Origin: CATQHD01 sp965243165
GTDB taxonomy: Bacteria; Actinomycetota; Acidimicrobiia; Spongiisociales; Spongiisociaceae
Reading direction: 5' to 3'
Assembly (NCBI GenBank): GCA_965243165.1
Contig: OZ251535.1
Location: 1,984,001-2,048,000 of the forward strand
DNA: 64,000 nucleotides
Made by a program: the position numbers and the translations under genes. Shown piece by piece: positions 35,602-43,032 of this stretch. The notes beneath the pieces were generated by a model, which saw nothing but the letters and a program-made list of their open reading frames with translations, had not been told where the DNA came from and did not search any database. How positions within the stretch are numbered: the stretch's first letter is position 1; each line of letters opens with the position of its first letter.

Positions 35602-36693
35602 TCAGCAGTCCGAAGTGTCGTAGTGGTCGTCGATGTTGTCCCGGGTGATCAGCTGGTGATCGGTGAACAGCTGGCCGGCGATGGCGTTGCCCGCCACCGC
35701 ATTCAGGATGGCCGGCACCAGAATCGTCCCGTACCGCTCCGGGAAGTAGGCCACCGAGGCGACGTAGTTGTCGTTGTTCTTGATCTCGCACCAGATGCTG
35801 GGGTCGGTGCCCTGCCCCGAGTAGTACAGGTCGTCCTGGCGGCCCAGGGTGTTGGCGGCCCCGATGGCGCCCAGGATGCCGTCCTCGTTGATGGCCACCA
35901 CCACGATCCGGTCGCCCGGCAAGGCGGTCAGCAGGTTGGTCATCTGTTCCAAGGCCGGGTCGGTGCGGTCCGCCCCGTCCATGATCCGCTCGTTGACGAT
36001 GGGGCAGAACTCCTCGAACCCCTCTCGGTAACCGCCCATCCGGTCCCGGTTGGCGGCGCCCGCGGCGGTGGACTCCAGCGACACGTAAGCGGTGTAGTCG
36101 CAGTCGAAGTTGTCCTGCATGTGCTGGCCCATGGCCCGGCCGCCCAGCTGGCCCGCCAGACGGTTGTTGGCGCCCATGAAGGCGGTCTGGCACGGAGGCT
36201 GGATGATGTCGATGGCGATCACCGGCACATCCCCGTGGGCGGCGCAGATCTCCGGGCTCGACTCCTGGAACACCTGGAAATTCAACACGCCCTGCACACC
36301 CCGCACCAAGAAGTCCTGGGCGCAGGCCAACGCCTTGGCGGCGTCGATCTCCGAGTCGCAGAAGATCAGGTTCACGCCCAGTCGATCCGCCTCTTCTATG
36401 ATCCCGTCCGACACCAACTTCACGAAGGGCACCGCGTCGCCCAGCGAGATGTAGCCGATGGTGACTTCCTCTTCCGGCACGGTCACCTCGACCTCGACGA
36501 TCCGCTCCTCGACCACCGTCTCCACCACCGTCTCGACCTCGGTGACCACCGAGGTTACGACCACGGTCTCGGGCGGCGCGGTTACGACCACCGTCTCGGG
36601 CGTGGTGTCGCTTCCGCAGGCGGCGGCCGCCAAGGCGAACACCCCGGCCAACAGCGTCAGGCGGCGGACCCGCCCCTTCATGGCCCTCAGCAT
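35602..36693 (-). CDS. Sugar-type ABC transporter substrate-binding lipoprotein, first
   Basis: 363 aa. ATG 36693 with GAGGAGG upstream. Positively charged start, lipobox LAAAAC, a Val/Thr/Glu linker (TVVVTAPPETVVVTSVVTEV), then VTIGYISLGDAVPFVKLVSD, CDSEIDAAKALACAQDF, VPVIAIDIIQPPCQTAFMGA and VVVAINEDGILGAIGAAN of a type 1 binding protein. First gene of the transporter locus. The N-terminal signal region is almost identical to that of the second binding protein (GRVRRLTLLAGVFxLAAAAC), so the two arose by duplication. Confidence 0.9.
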   Translation of the reverse strand: MLRAMKGRVRRLTLLAGVFALAAAACGSDTTPETVVVTAPPETVVVTSVVTEVETVVETVVEERIVEVEVTVPEEEVTIGYISLGDAVPFVKLVSDGIIEEADRLGVNLIFCDSEIDAAKALACAQDFLVRGVQGVLNFQVFQESSPEICAAHGDVPVIAIDIIQPPCQTAFMGANNRLAGQLGGRAMGQHMQDNFDCDYTAYVSLESTAAGAANRDRMGGYREGFEEFCPIVNERIMDGADRTDPALEQMTNLLTALPGDRIVVVAINEDGILGAIGAANTLGRQDDLYYSGQGTDPSIWCEIKNNDNYVASVAYFPERYGTILVPAILNAVAGNAIAGQLFTDHQLITRDNIDDHYDTSDC

Positions 36694-36835
36694 TGTTCCT
36701 ACCTCCTCGATGTTGCTCGATTCCATCTTCAGGATTTCGGGAAAAACCCTACCCGGCCGCCGGCATATCGAACAAATCAACCGGCCCCGCCGCGTGATTG
36801 CGGCCCGGGGCGGACCGGCTAGGACCGGCGGCCGG

Positions 36836-37354
36836 TCACAGCCGGCAAACGTCGAAGGCGCCCATGGTGTAGCTCAGCATCGTGTAGTAGCCCGCCAGCA
36901 CGGACAGATCCAGCACGCCTTCGGCGCCCAGCTCTTCGACCGCCCGGCGGTAGACGGCCTCCGACAGCGCGGACGACGACCCCAGCTCGAACACCGCATC
37001 CACCACGGCGGCTTCCCTGGACGTGAGTTCGGCCTCTTTCCCCTCTAGATGATCAATGGCTTCGGGGCGGAGGCCCTCCCGGCGGGCGAGGTCGATGTGG
37101 GTGTCCCATACGTAGCTGCAGCCGTGGACCCGCCCCGCCGCCAGGATGGCGAGCTCTCGGAGGTCGCCCGCCAGCGCCGACTCGAATCGCACCTCGTGGC
37201 CCAGCCGGGCGATGGGCCCGGCGAGGCGGGGGGCATGCATGAACACCTGGAACGGCCTGACCATCGATCCGCGGCTCTCCACGATCCAGTCGTAGAGCTC
37301 GGCCGCCTCCCCGTCCAGCCCGCTCTTGCCCCCGATCAGCTCTATCCGCGCCAT
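36836..37354 (-). CDS. Carboxymuconolactone decarboxylase (CMD/AhpD) family protein
   Basis: 172 aa. ATG 37354 with GAGGAGG upstream. All-helical CMD fold with the core LAILAAGRVHGCSYVWDTH, which has one Cys and the His of the decarboxylase-like branch rather than the CxxC of peroxide-reducing AhpD. Then VLDLSVLAGYYTMLSYTMGA, a standard C-terminal helix of the family. Divergent from the cupin gene cluster. Either a lactone decarboxylase in aromatic degradation or an uncharacterised relative. Confidence 0.85.
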   Translation of the reverse strand: MARIELIGGKSGLDGEAAELYDWIVESRGSMVRPFQVFMHAPRLAGPIARLGHEVRFESALAGDLRELAILAAGRVHGCSYVWDTHIDLARREGLRPEAIDHLEGKEAELTSREAAVVDAVFELGSSSALSEAVYRRAVEELGAEGVLDLSVLAGYYTMLSYTMGAFDVCRL

Positions 37355-37463
37355 CCGCGTCCTCCTCTCGCCTTCCGCCCGCTCCGCGCGCCGCAGACGG
37401 GGAAACCGGAAAGGGTAGACTCCCCCCGCAGCAGCCCCAGCCCTACAGGAAACACCGCCGCAA

Positions 37464-37853
37464 ATGACCGTCAAGCTCGACCGAGTGACCATCTTCCGGG
37501 ACAACGAGAGTTGCCCCGGCCTCCCCATCGTGGAGCGGGGCGGGAGCGCGCGGGCGGTGATATGGCCGGGCGTCGGCGCCGTCCTGCGGTCCATGCACCG
37601 CATCTCTCTCCAAGGCGGCGGGCGCACCGTGGATCTCGAACACCCCTCCGAAGCGGTCTACTACCTGATCGAGGGTTCTGCGGCGGCCCTCGACCTCTCC
37701 GGCGGGGCCCGGCACAGCCTGGTGCTGGGTTCGATGGCCCATATCGACCCCGGCACCCGGTACGTTTTCGAGGCGGGCGCCGAGGGGGCCGAGATCATCG
37801 GCGGCCCCTGCCCGGCCGACCGCCGCCTGTACTCCCACCTGGAGGAGGGCTGA
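37464..37853 (+). CDS. Cupin domain protein
   Basis: 129 aa, ATG 37464. A small cupin: MHRISLQGGGRTVDLEHPSE (motif 1, with poor metal ligands), VYYLIEGSAAALDL, then GSMAHIDPGTRYVFEAG (motif 2). First of three coupled genes: its stop overlaps the start of the next cupin (TGATG). Cupins of this size are often isomerases or sensors in catabolic operons; the substrate is unknown. Confidence 0.8.
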   Translation: MTVKLDRVTIFRDNESCPGLPIVERGGSARAVIWPGVGAVLRSMHRISLQGGGRTVDLEHPSEAVYYLIEGSAAALDLSGGARHSLVLGSMAHIDPGTRYVFEAGAEGAEIIGGPCPADRRLYSHLEEG

Positions 37854-38281
37854 TGGCCATCCGCGTCTTCCATCGCGACCGCCCCACCGCCGTCGTCCCG
37901 ATGATCGCCCGCGACGCCCGCCTCGTGGTGTGGGCCGGGGTGGAGGCCTACACCGCCAACATGAACTACGTGGACATGCAGCCGGGCGAACGCAACGTGG
38001 AGCACGTCCATGTCGAGTCGGAGGACACCATCTACGTGCTCGACGGAAAGGGCAGCATCGACGATCTGACCAACGGGCTGCGGCTGGAGTTCGAAGCCGG
38101 AGACGTGGTGCATGTGCCGGTGGGCCTGTGGCATGCGGTCTCCGGCGACCGGGGCGACCACATCGAAAGCGTGGGGGGCCCCTCCCCCGCCGACTGGAAC
38201 ATGCTGTTGGCGGCGGGGCTCATATCGAAGATGCCGGAAAGAAGAACAGAAGACCGCAAAGGCGGCGGAGGGGATTGCTGA
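37853..38281 (+). CDS. Cupin domain protein
   Basis: 142 aa. ATG 37853 overlaps the previous stop and has GGAGGAGGG upstream. Cupin motif 1 is GERNVEHVHVESEDTIYVLDG with His ligands, and motif 2 is AGDVVHVPVGLWHAV. The stop overlaps the nitrilase start (TGATG), so all three are translationally coupled. Paired cupins beside a nitrilase-type hydrolase suggest stepwise processing of a carboxylated intermediate, but this is inference. Confidence 0.85.
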   Translation: MAIRVFHRDRPTAVVPMIARDARLVVWAGVEAYTANMNYVDMQPGERNVEHVHVESEDTIYVLDGKGSIDDLTNGLRLEFEAGDVVHVPVGLWHAVSGDRGDHIESVGGPSPADWNMLLAAGLISKMPERRTEDRKGGGGDC

Positions 38282-39135
38282 TGGCCGGGACCGTTTCCAT
38301 AGGGCTGGCGCAGATCGGAGGGGAGCCCCTCAAGGTCGAGAACAACCGCGACCTCTGCGAACGGACGATCCGCACGGCCTTCGAGCAGGGCGCCGACATC
38401 GTGGTGCTCCCTGAAATGATCATCCACGGGTACGTCTTCGACTGGCGCGCCCTCTCGGCGGCGGCGGAGCCGGTGTACGGCCCCACGGTCGAGCAGTGGA
38501 CGGCGCTGGCCGCCGAGTACGACGGTTACGTGGCGGGGGGGTTCTGCGAGCGGGACGGCGAGTCCCTGTACAACACGGCGGCGGCGGTGGGGCCGGACGG
38601 CCTGCTGCTGCATTACCGCAAGACCCATTTGTTCGCCGAGGAGAAGGTCACCTTCCGCGAGGGCGACCTCGGCTTTCCGGTGGCCCCCACCCGGTTCGGA
38701 GTGATCGGCCTGTGCGTCTGCTACGACCTCCGGTTCATGGAGGTGGTCAGGCTGATGGCGCTGAAGGGCGCCGACCTGATCTGCGTTCCCACCGCCTGGC
38801 TGCCGGGGTACGACCGGGAGCGGTGGGACAAGGACGGAATGTGCCCCCAAGGGCGGGGGGCGGTGCTGCAGGCCAACCTCTCCCAGGTGTACATCGCCTG
38901 CGCATCCCAGGCCGGGCGCCGGGGCGAGTTCGACTTCCTGGGGTCGTCTATCCTGGCCGACCCCTACGGCAAGCTGGCCGCCGGACCGCTGCCGGGTTCA
39001 GAGGACGAGGTTTCCGTGGTGGAGGTGGACATCGGCGCCTCCAAGCGGGCCCAGGTGAGGGGGGAGCTGATCGCTCCGCGGGCGGACCGCCGCACCGACC
39101 TCTACGGCGTCTGGGCCGACGGCCGGAGGTACTGA
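38281..39135 (+). CDS. Carbon-nitrogen hydrolase (nitrilase superfamily)
   Basis: 284 aa amidase or carbamoylase-like hydrolase. The catalytic triad is complete: Glu45 in VVLPEM, Lys114 in HYRKTHLF, Cys147 in CVCYDLRFMEVVR. The start ATG 38281 overlaps the preceding cupin stop. C-terminal FLGSSILADPYGK and the acidic tail are usual for the N-carbamoyl / omega-amidase branch. Works on a linear amide, presumably the ring-opened product handled by this cluster together with the cyclase-family protein downstream. Confidence 0.9.
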   Translation: MAGTVSIGLAQIGGEPLKVENNRDLCERTIRTAFEQGADIVVLPEMIIHGYVFDWRALSAAAEPVYGPTVEQWTALAAEYDGYVAGGFCERDGESLYNTAAAVGPDGLLLHYRKTHLFAEEKVTFREGDLGFPVAPTRFGVIGLCVCYDLRFMEVVRLMALKGADLICVPTAWLPGYDRERWDKDGMCPQGRGAVLQANLSQVYIACASQAGRRGEFDFLGSSILADPYGKLAAGPLPGSEDEVSVVEVDIGASKRAQVRGELIAPRADRRTDLYGVWADGRRY

Positions 39136-39196
39136 TCCTGAGCCGCCCGACCTATCCAAACTCGACCATCCACCAACCAGCATCGGAGGAATCCTG

Positions 39197-40024
39197 ATGA
39201 AACTCGTAGACCTCTCGCACCCGATCAACCTGCACACGCCGGGCTGGGTCGGATACCCCGGTTCCAAGTTCTATTACACGCAGACCCTGCAGACCAACCG
39301 GGTGGTTTCCCAGCGGATCGAAAGCTCCCTCCACGTGGGAACCCACCTCGACGGCCCGATGCACATGGCCGACGGCGCAGGCGACATGGCCTCCCTGCCC
39401 CTCACCAAGCTGGTGCACGAAGGGGTGATCGTGGACATATCCGACGAGGTGAGCGACTGGAGCATCATCACCCCGGAGATGATCACCTCCAAGGTGGAGG
39501 TCAAGAAGGGCGACATCCTCATCATCCACACCGGCTACCACCGCTACTACGAGGGCAAACCGGAGCAGGATCTGACCCGTTACTTCTGCATGCATCCGGG
39601 CGGCACCCAGGTGCTGGCCGAATGGATGCTCGACCTGGAGATCGCCTGGTGGGGCGTGGACGCCGGCTCCGGCGACCATCCCATGAACACCACCATCCGC
39701 CACATGCGCCCCGACCTCACCAAGCGCTTCGAGGAACAGGTGGGCATGTCTGTGAAGGAATACTTCGGCGAGTACACCTACACCCACCACAAGAGCGGGC
39801 GGATCATCACCGAGGACCTCTTCCCCATGCACTACCTGGCCTTCCCCCAAGGCTGCATCCACGCCGAGAACGTGGGCGGCGACATCGAAAAGGTGCTCAA
39901 CCAGCGGTGCATCATCGGCGCCTTCCCCTGGAAGTTCGAAGGCGGAGAGGCCTGCCCCTGCCGGATCATCGCCTTCCTCGACACCGGCGGCCTGTCGGTG
40001 GAGGAGCTCGCCGAAGCCCTGTAG
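39197..40024 (+). CDS. Cyclase family protein (kynurenine formamidase-like)
   Basis: 275 aa metal-dependent hydrolase. N-terminal VDLSHPINLHTPGWVGYPG and the metal motif HVGTHLDGPMHM (HxGTHxDxPxH) define the family. GDILIIHTGYHRYY and the long insert WGVDAGSGDHPMNTTIRHMR follow the same fold. ATG 39197 has GGAGGAA upstream. Members hydrolyse N-formylkynurenine, isatin or cyclic amides; the exact substrate is unknown. Last gene of the cluster before the promoter and repeat array at 40065. Confidence 0.87.
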   Translation: MKLVDLSHPINLHTPGWVGYPGSKFYYTQTLQTNRVVSQRIESSLHVGTHLDGPMHMADGAGDMASLPLTKLVHEGVIVDISDEVSDWSIITPEMITSKVEVKKGDILIIHTGYHRYYEGKPEQDLTRYFCMHPGGTQVLAEWMLDLEIAWWGVDAGSGDHPMNTTIRHMRPDLTKRFEEQVGMSVKEYFGEYTYTHHKSGRIITEDLFPMHYLAFPQGCIHAENVGGDIEKVLNQRCIIGAFPWKFEGGEACPCRIIAFLDTGGLSVEELAEAL

Positions 40025-40064
40025 CCGGCCGAAGCAGGACAGCTTCCGGGCGCCGGCAGCGATG

Positions 40065-40093
40065 TTGACGACCGCGGTGGACTGTGGTATCCT
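40065..40093 (+). promoter_or_regulatory. Promoter of the 54-nt repeat array
   Basis: TTGACG (40065-40070), exactly 17 bases, TATCCT (40088-40093). The start of transcription is expected near 40100, ten bases before the first repeat unit. It is the best match to a vegetative promoter in the window and has no coding gene directly behind it, which supports an RNA gene. Confidence 0.75.
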
Positions 40094-40109
40094 GTCTCTG
40101 CAGATCTGA

Positions 40110-40512
40110 CTGAGCCCTCCGTTGAGGGCTGCCGAGAACACACTTGTCGTCCTCGGCCTTGAACTGAGCCCTCCGTTGAGGGCTGCCGAGAACACACTTG
40201 TCGTCCTCGGCCTTGAACTGAGCCCTCCGTTGAGGGCTGCCGAGAACACACTTGTCGTCCTCGGCCTTGAACTGAGCCCTCCGTTGAGGGCTGCCGAGAA
40301 CACACTTGTCGTCCTCGGCCTTGAACTGAGCCCTCCGTTGAGGGCTGCCGAGAACACACTTGTCGTCCTCGGCCTTGAACTGAGCCCTCCGTTGAGGGCT
40401 GCCGAGAACACACTTGTCGTCCTCGGCCTTGAACTGAGCCCTCCGTTGAGGGCTGCCGAGAACACACTTGTCGTCCTCGGCCTTGAACTGAGCCCTCCGT
40501 TGAGGGCTGCCG
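40110..40512 (+). repeat. Tandem array, 7.5 identical 54-bp units
   Basis: Units begin at 40110, 40164, 40218, 40272, 40326, 40380, 40434 and 40488; the eighth is cut after its first hairpin, where the second hairpin is replaced by the terminator stem. No base differences were seen among the seven complete units. Because 54 is divisible by three, all frames stay open on both strands, which creates false repeat proteins. Confidence 0.97.
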
Positions 40513-40545
40513 GGGACCCTTGTTTGATGGGGTCCCCGGCTTTTT
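40509..40545 (+). terminator. Intrinsic terminator between repeat RNA and NYN gene
   Basis: Perfect 11-bp stem GCCGGGGACCC / GGGTCCCCGGC with a 10-nt loop, followed by TTTTT. It is placed three bases before the AGGAGGAG ribosome site of the NYN gene, so the RNase is expressed only by read-through, as in ToxIN-type loci. Confidence 0.9.
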
Positions 40546-40560
40546 GCAGGAGGAGAGACT

Positions 40561-41367
40561 TTGGACAGATACGGGATCTTCGTTGACGCTGGGTATGTCA
40601 TTGCCGCAGGTGGTGAGCTTTGCCTTGCAACAAATAATCGGCAAATGCTATCCATAGATGCGGCCGATTTGCGAGATCATCTTAACTCTATCGCCAAGAA
40701 AGCAACGGGCTTGTCCCTTCTTCGTATGTATTGGTATGATGCGGCATCTTATGATGGCCCAACCCCAGACCATAGAAGAATTGCGGAATTAGCCAATGTA
40801 AAGCTTCGGCTTGGCCGAATAAAGCGCGGTAGACAAAAGGGTGTTGATGCTCTTATATACCATGATCTGGTCAATCTTGCTAGAGAACGAGCTATTAGTG
40901 AGGCCTTCCTAATATCCGGTGATGATGATCTTCTAGAAGCAGTCAAGACTGTCCAAGAAATGGGTGTACGGGTAACATTGGTCGGTGTCCCACCAAGTAA
41001 ACAAATCGCTAATCAGTCGCGGGAACTCCGTCAAGAAGCCGACGAAGTAATAATACTCGAAGCTAATTATCTATCCAACATTTTCCATAAAAAGGAAACT
41101 CCAACTAAATCCGACAAAGGCCACTTTTTAGCAATTACCAAAGGAGTGGGGTCCGATTTTGCCAAGAAATTAGCCAGCGATTATAACATCCAACAAATGA
41201 AGGATCTTCGCTCAAATTATCCCAGAATCCCAAAAGATATAGACGCGGCCCTTATTCAATCCCTAAGTCAAGCACTTGGAATATATCGTGTGGATGATCG
41301 TCTCAAGCGTGCAACCCGTTCGAGTTTCTGGGATACCCTGAACACATTGGTCCCGCCAACCCAATAA
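40561..41367 (+). CDS. NYN-domain (PIN-like) ribonuclease, putative toxin of a type III-like TA locus
   Basis: 268 aa. TTG 40561 is set by AGGAGGAG (40548-40555) five bases upstream. The N-terminal 165 residues are a NYN/LabA-type PIN-like domain: YGIFVDAGYVI with Asp9, KGVDALIYHDLV with Asp96, and LISGDDDLLEAV with Asp121-Asp123, i.e. the acidic metal site of an RNase. The C-terminal 80 residues (about 185-268) form an unknown helical domain. The gene is strikingly AT-rich against its GC-rich surroundings, so it was probably acquired. The upstream repeat RNA and terminator suggest that the protein is held in check by RNA. NYN proteins with another role, such as RNA decay, remain possible. 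Confidence 0.8.
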   Translation: MDRYGIFVDAGYVIAAGGELCLATNNRQMLSIDAADLRDHLNSIAKKATGLSLLRMYWYDAASYDGPTPDHRRIAELANVKLRLGRIKRGRQKGVDALIYHDLVNLARERAISEAFLISGDDDLLEAVKTVQEMGVRVTLVGVPPSKQIANQSRELRQEADEVIILEANYLSNIFHKKETPTKSDKGHFLAITKGVGSDFAKKLASDYNIQQMKDLRSNYPRIPKDIDAALIQSLSQALGIYRVDDRLKRATRSSFWDTLNTLVPPTQ

Positions 41368-41395
41368 TAGGTATCTGTGTTACGGGTCTGCATGG

Positions 41396-41833
41396 TCACC
41401 GGGCCAGGTCGTCTACGGCGAAGATGTAATCCTCTACGGGGCGGCCCTCCGCCAAGTGCTCATGTACTATCCGGTCGAGCACCTCCCCGGCCGCCGAGTG
41501 GTACCAGACCCCGTCGGGGTACACCACCGCGATCGGCCCCTGCTCGCAGACCCGCAGGCAGTCCACTTTCGACCGCAGCACCGAACCCCCGCCCGGGCCG
41601 CTCGGAACGGGCCGCCGGGAGAAGTCGCCCCGCCAGGGCGGCGGCGCCGAGGCCAAACCCAGCCGCTTGGTCAACGACCGGAGCCGCCGCCACGCCGCCA
41701 TGCTCTCCTCGTAGGTCGAGCAACGGGGGTTGGACTGCTGGGCGCACAGGAAGATGTGGCGCTGCACTCCCCCGATCGACAGGGCCGAAGCGATCAGGCG
41801 TAGGCGCTCCCGCCGATCCGCCGGCCCGGTCAT
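41396..41833 (-). CDS. Thioredoxin-like [2Fe-2S] ferredoxin domain protein
   Basis: 145 aa. Four cysteines in the thioredoxin-like ferredoxin pattern: Cys30 and Cys38 (FLCAQQSNPRCS), Cys92 and Cys96 (VDCLRVCEQGP), followed by VVYPDGVWYHSA. Such domains bind one [2Fe-2S] cluster and pass electrons. ATG 41833 overlaps the selD stop (ATGA), so it is made together with selenophosphate synthetase. A link to selenium metabolism is possible but not shown. Confidence 0.85.
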   Translation of the reverse strand: MTGPADRRERLRLIASALSIGGVQRHIFLCAQQSNPRCSTYEESMAAWRRLRSLTKRLGLASAPPPWRGDFSRRPVPSGPGGGSVLRSKVDCLRVCEQGPIAVVYPDGVWYHSAAGEVLDRIVHEHLAEGRPVEDYIFAVDDLAR

Positions 41834-42873
41834 GACACCTCGATCCTGACCGCAGGGTCCGCCTCCGTGAAATCTCCGATCACCGCCGCCGCCGGGGCCG
41901 CCCCCGCCAGCCCTTCGACCAGCCGGTCCAACACCTCCGGGGGCGCCGCCATCAACAGGCCGCCGCTGGTCTGGGCGTCGGCCAGTATCTTGAGGGCGGT
42001 CTCCCCCGCCCGGTTCTCCACGACCGGCGCCGCCGAACGGAGGTTGCGCATGCTCCCCCCCGGATACACCCCCGCCTCCACCAGGCCGGCCACCCCGTCC
42101 AGCACCGGCACCGACGCCATGTCCAGACGCGCCGACACCCCCGAAGCCTCCAGCATCTTCCGCAGGTGCCCCAGCAGCCCGAAGCCGGTGACGTCGACGG
42201 CGGCCCGCACCCCCGCCGCGGTCATGGCCTCGGAGGCGGCCCGGTTGAGGTCGGCCATCACCTCCACCGCCCGGCCGGCCAGGTGCCGAGAGGCGGCCCC
42301 CTGCTTGACGGCGGCGGCGGCCACCCCCGTTCCGAGGGGTTTGGTGAGCACGACCGCATCCCCCGGACGGGCGGCCGAGTTGACGGTCATCCGCCGGGGG
42401 TCTACCCAGCCGGTCACCGCGAACCCGTAGACGGGCGACTCGTTGTCGATGGAATGGCCGCCTGCGACCACCGCTCCGGCCTCGGCCATCACATCCGCCC
42501 CTCCGGCCAGCACCCGGCCCAGCAGGTCGAGCGGCAACTTCGAACGCGGCCAGCCCACCAGCTGAAGGGCGGTCAGCGGCCGCCCCCCCATCGCATAGAC
42601 GTCCGACAGGGCGTTGGCGGCGGCGATCCGGCCCCAGTCGTAAGGGTCGTCCACGATCGGGGAGAAAAAGTCCACCGTCTGCACCAGGGCGCGGCCTTCT
42701 TCGATGCGGAAAACGCCCGCATCGTCGCCGTGGGCCACCCCCACCAGCAGGTCCTCATGGACGGCGGCGGCATGGTCGGTGAAGGGGCGCAGAACCTGCG
42801 CCAGCTCGTCGGCGCCGAGCTTGGAAGCTCAGCCGCCGCCGGGCGCGAACGAAGTCAGCCGTATCTCCGGCAT
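41830..42873 (-). CDS. selD: Selenophosphate synthetase with in-frame TGA (selenocysteine) at the active site
   Basis: Makes selenophosphate from selenide and ATP, the selenium donor for tRNA-Sec. The frame opens at ATG 42873 (GGAGG six bases upstream), runs MPEIRLTSFAPGGG, meets TGA at 42831-42829, and goes on as ASKLGADELAQVLRPF into an unbroken SelD. The TGA falls exactly where the catalytic Cys17 of E. coli SelD sits (GAGCGCK versus GGG-Sec-ASK; Lys18 is the conserved catalytic Lys). Later blocks VQTVDFFSPIVDDPYDWGRI, GGHSIDNESPVYG, TDVTGFGLLGHL-like and DAQTSGGLLMA are standard. 347 residues counting Sec15. A caller that stops at TGA would start it falsely at 42744. Confidence 0.93.
42786..42831 (-). 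promoter_or_regulatory. SECIS-like hairpin after the selD TGA
   Basis: From 27 nt after the TGA the message can form GGCGCAG-GTT-CTGCGCC (7-bp stem). The tip GCAGGTTCTGC closely resembles the fdhF SECIS tip GCAGGTCTGC that SelB reads. A smaller GAGCTT/AAGCTC stem lies directly beside the TGA. The spacing is somewhat longer than in fdhF but within the range of bacterial elements. Confidence 0.6.
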
Positions 42874-43014
42874 CGACCGCCTCCTTCCTGCTTCCGCCCG
42901 CAGCGGCGGGCCTGGCCGCAGCCGCAGCTATGAGTTTGGCACAGCCGCCCCGCCGTCCGGCGCCGCCGCCCCTGTCCGCTCCGGTCAGGCGGCTGCCGCC
43001 GTAAAAGACCGGCG

Positions 43015-43029
43015 CACAGGTATCCTGTG
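43015..43029. promoter_or_regulatory. Palindrome over the greA -10 element
   Basis: CACAGG-TAT-CCTGTG is a perfect inverted repeat that contains TATCCT (43021-43026), the same -10 hexamer as the repeat-array promoter. ATG 43033 lies seven bases further, so greA may be leaderless. No clear -35 was found. Confidence 0.45.
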
Positions 43030-43032
43030 AGC

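Larger units (their letters stand above)
40100..40545 (+). ncRNA. Predicted repeat RNA, type III antitoxin-like
   Basis: Predicted transcript from the TTGACG/TATCCT promoter through 7 full and 1 partial 54-nt units to an intrinsic terminator (40509-40545). Length about 445 nt. Each unit can form AGCCCTC-CGTT-GAGGGCT and GCCGAG-15 nt-CTCGGC hairpins with a short single-stranded CTTGAACTG joint. In type III toxin-antitoxin loci a tandem-repeat RNA of this kind neutralises the RNase encoded just after the terminator. Here the following gene is a NYN-domain RNase. The ncRNA role is inferred from layout only. Confidence 0.65.

Noticed and set aside
40110..40512. CRISPR array
   Set aside because: The whole 54-bp period is identical in all units; there are no unique spacers, and no cas genes are near.
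40122..40586. Protein made of 18-residue repeats, on either strand
   Set aside because: A period divisible by three keeps all frames open. The stretch is bounded by its own promoter and terminator, starts would be rare codons, and the coding strand would run through the terminator into the NYN gene.
42786..42831. Transcription attenuator in selD
   Set aside because: The hairpin lies inside the coding region, has no T run, and fits a SECIS element better.
42744..42871. SelD as a truncated pseudogene starting after the TGA
   Set aside because: The upstream frame has a good start site and the exact active-site context, so selenocysteine is the simpler explanation.
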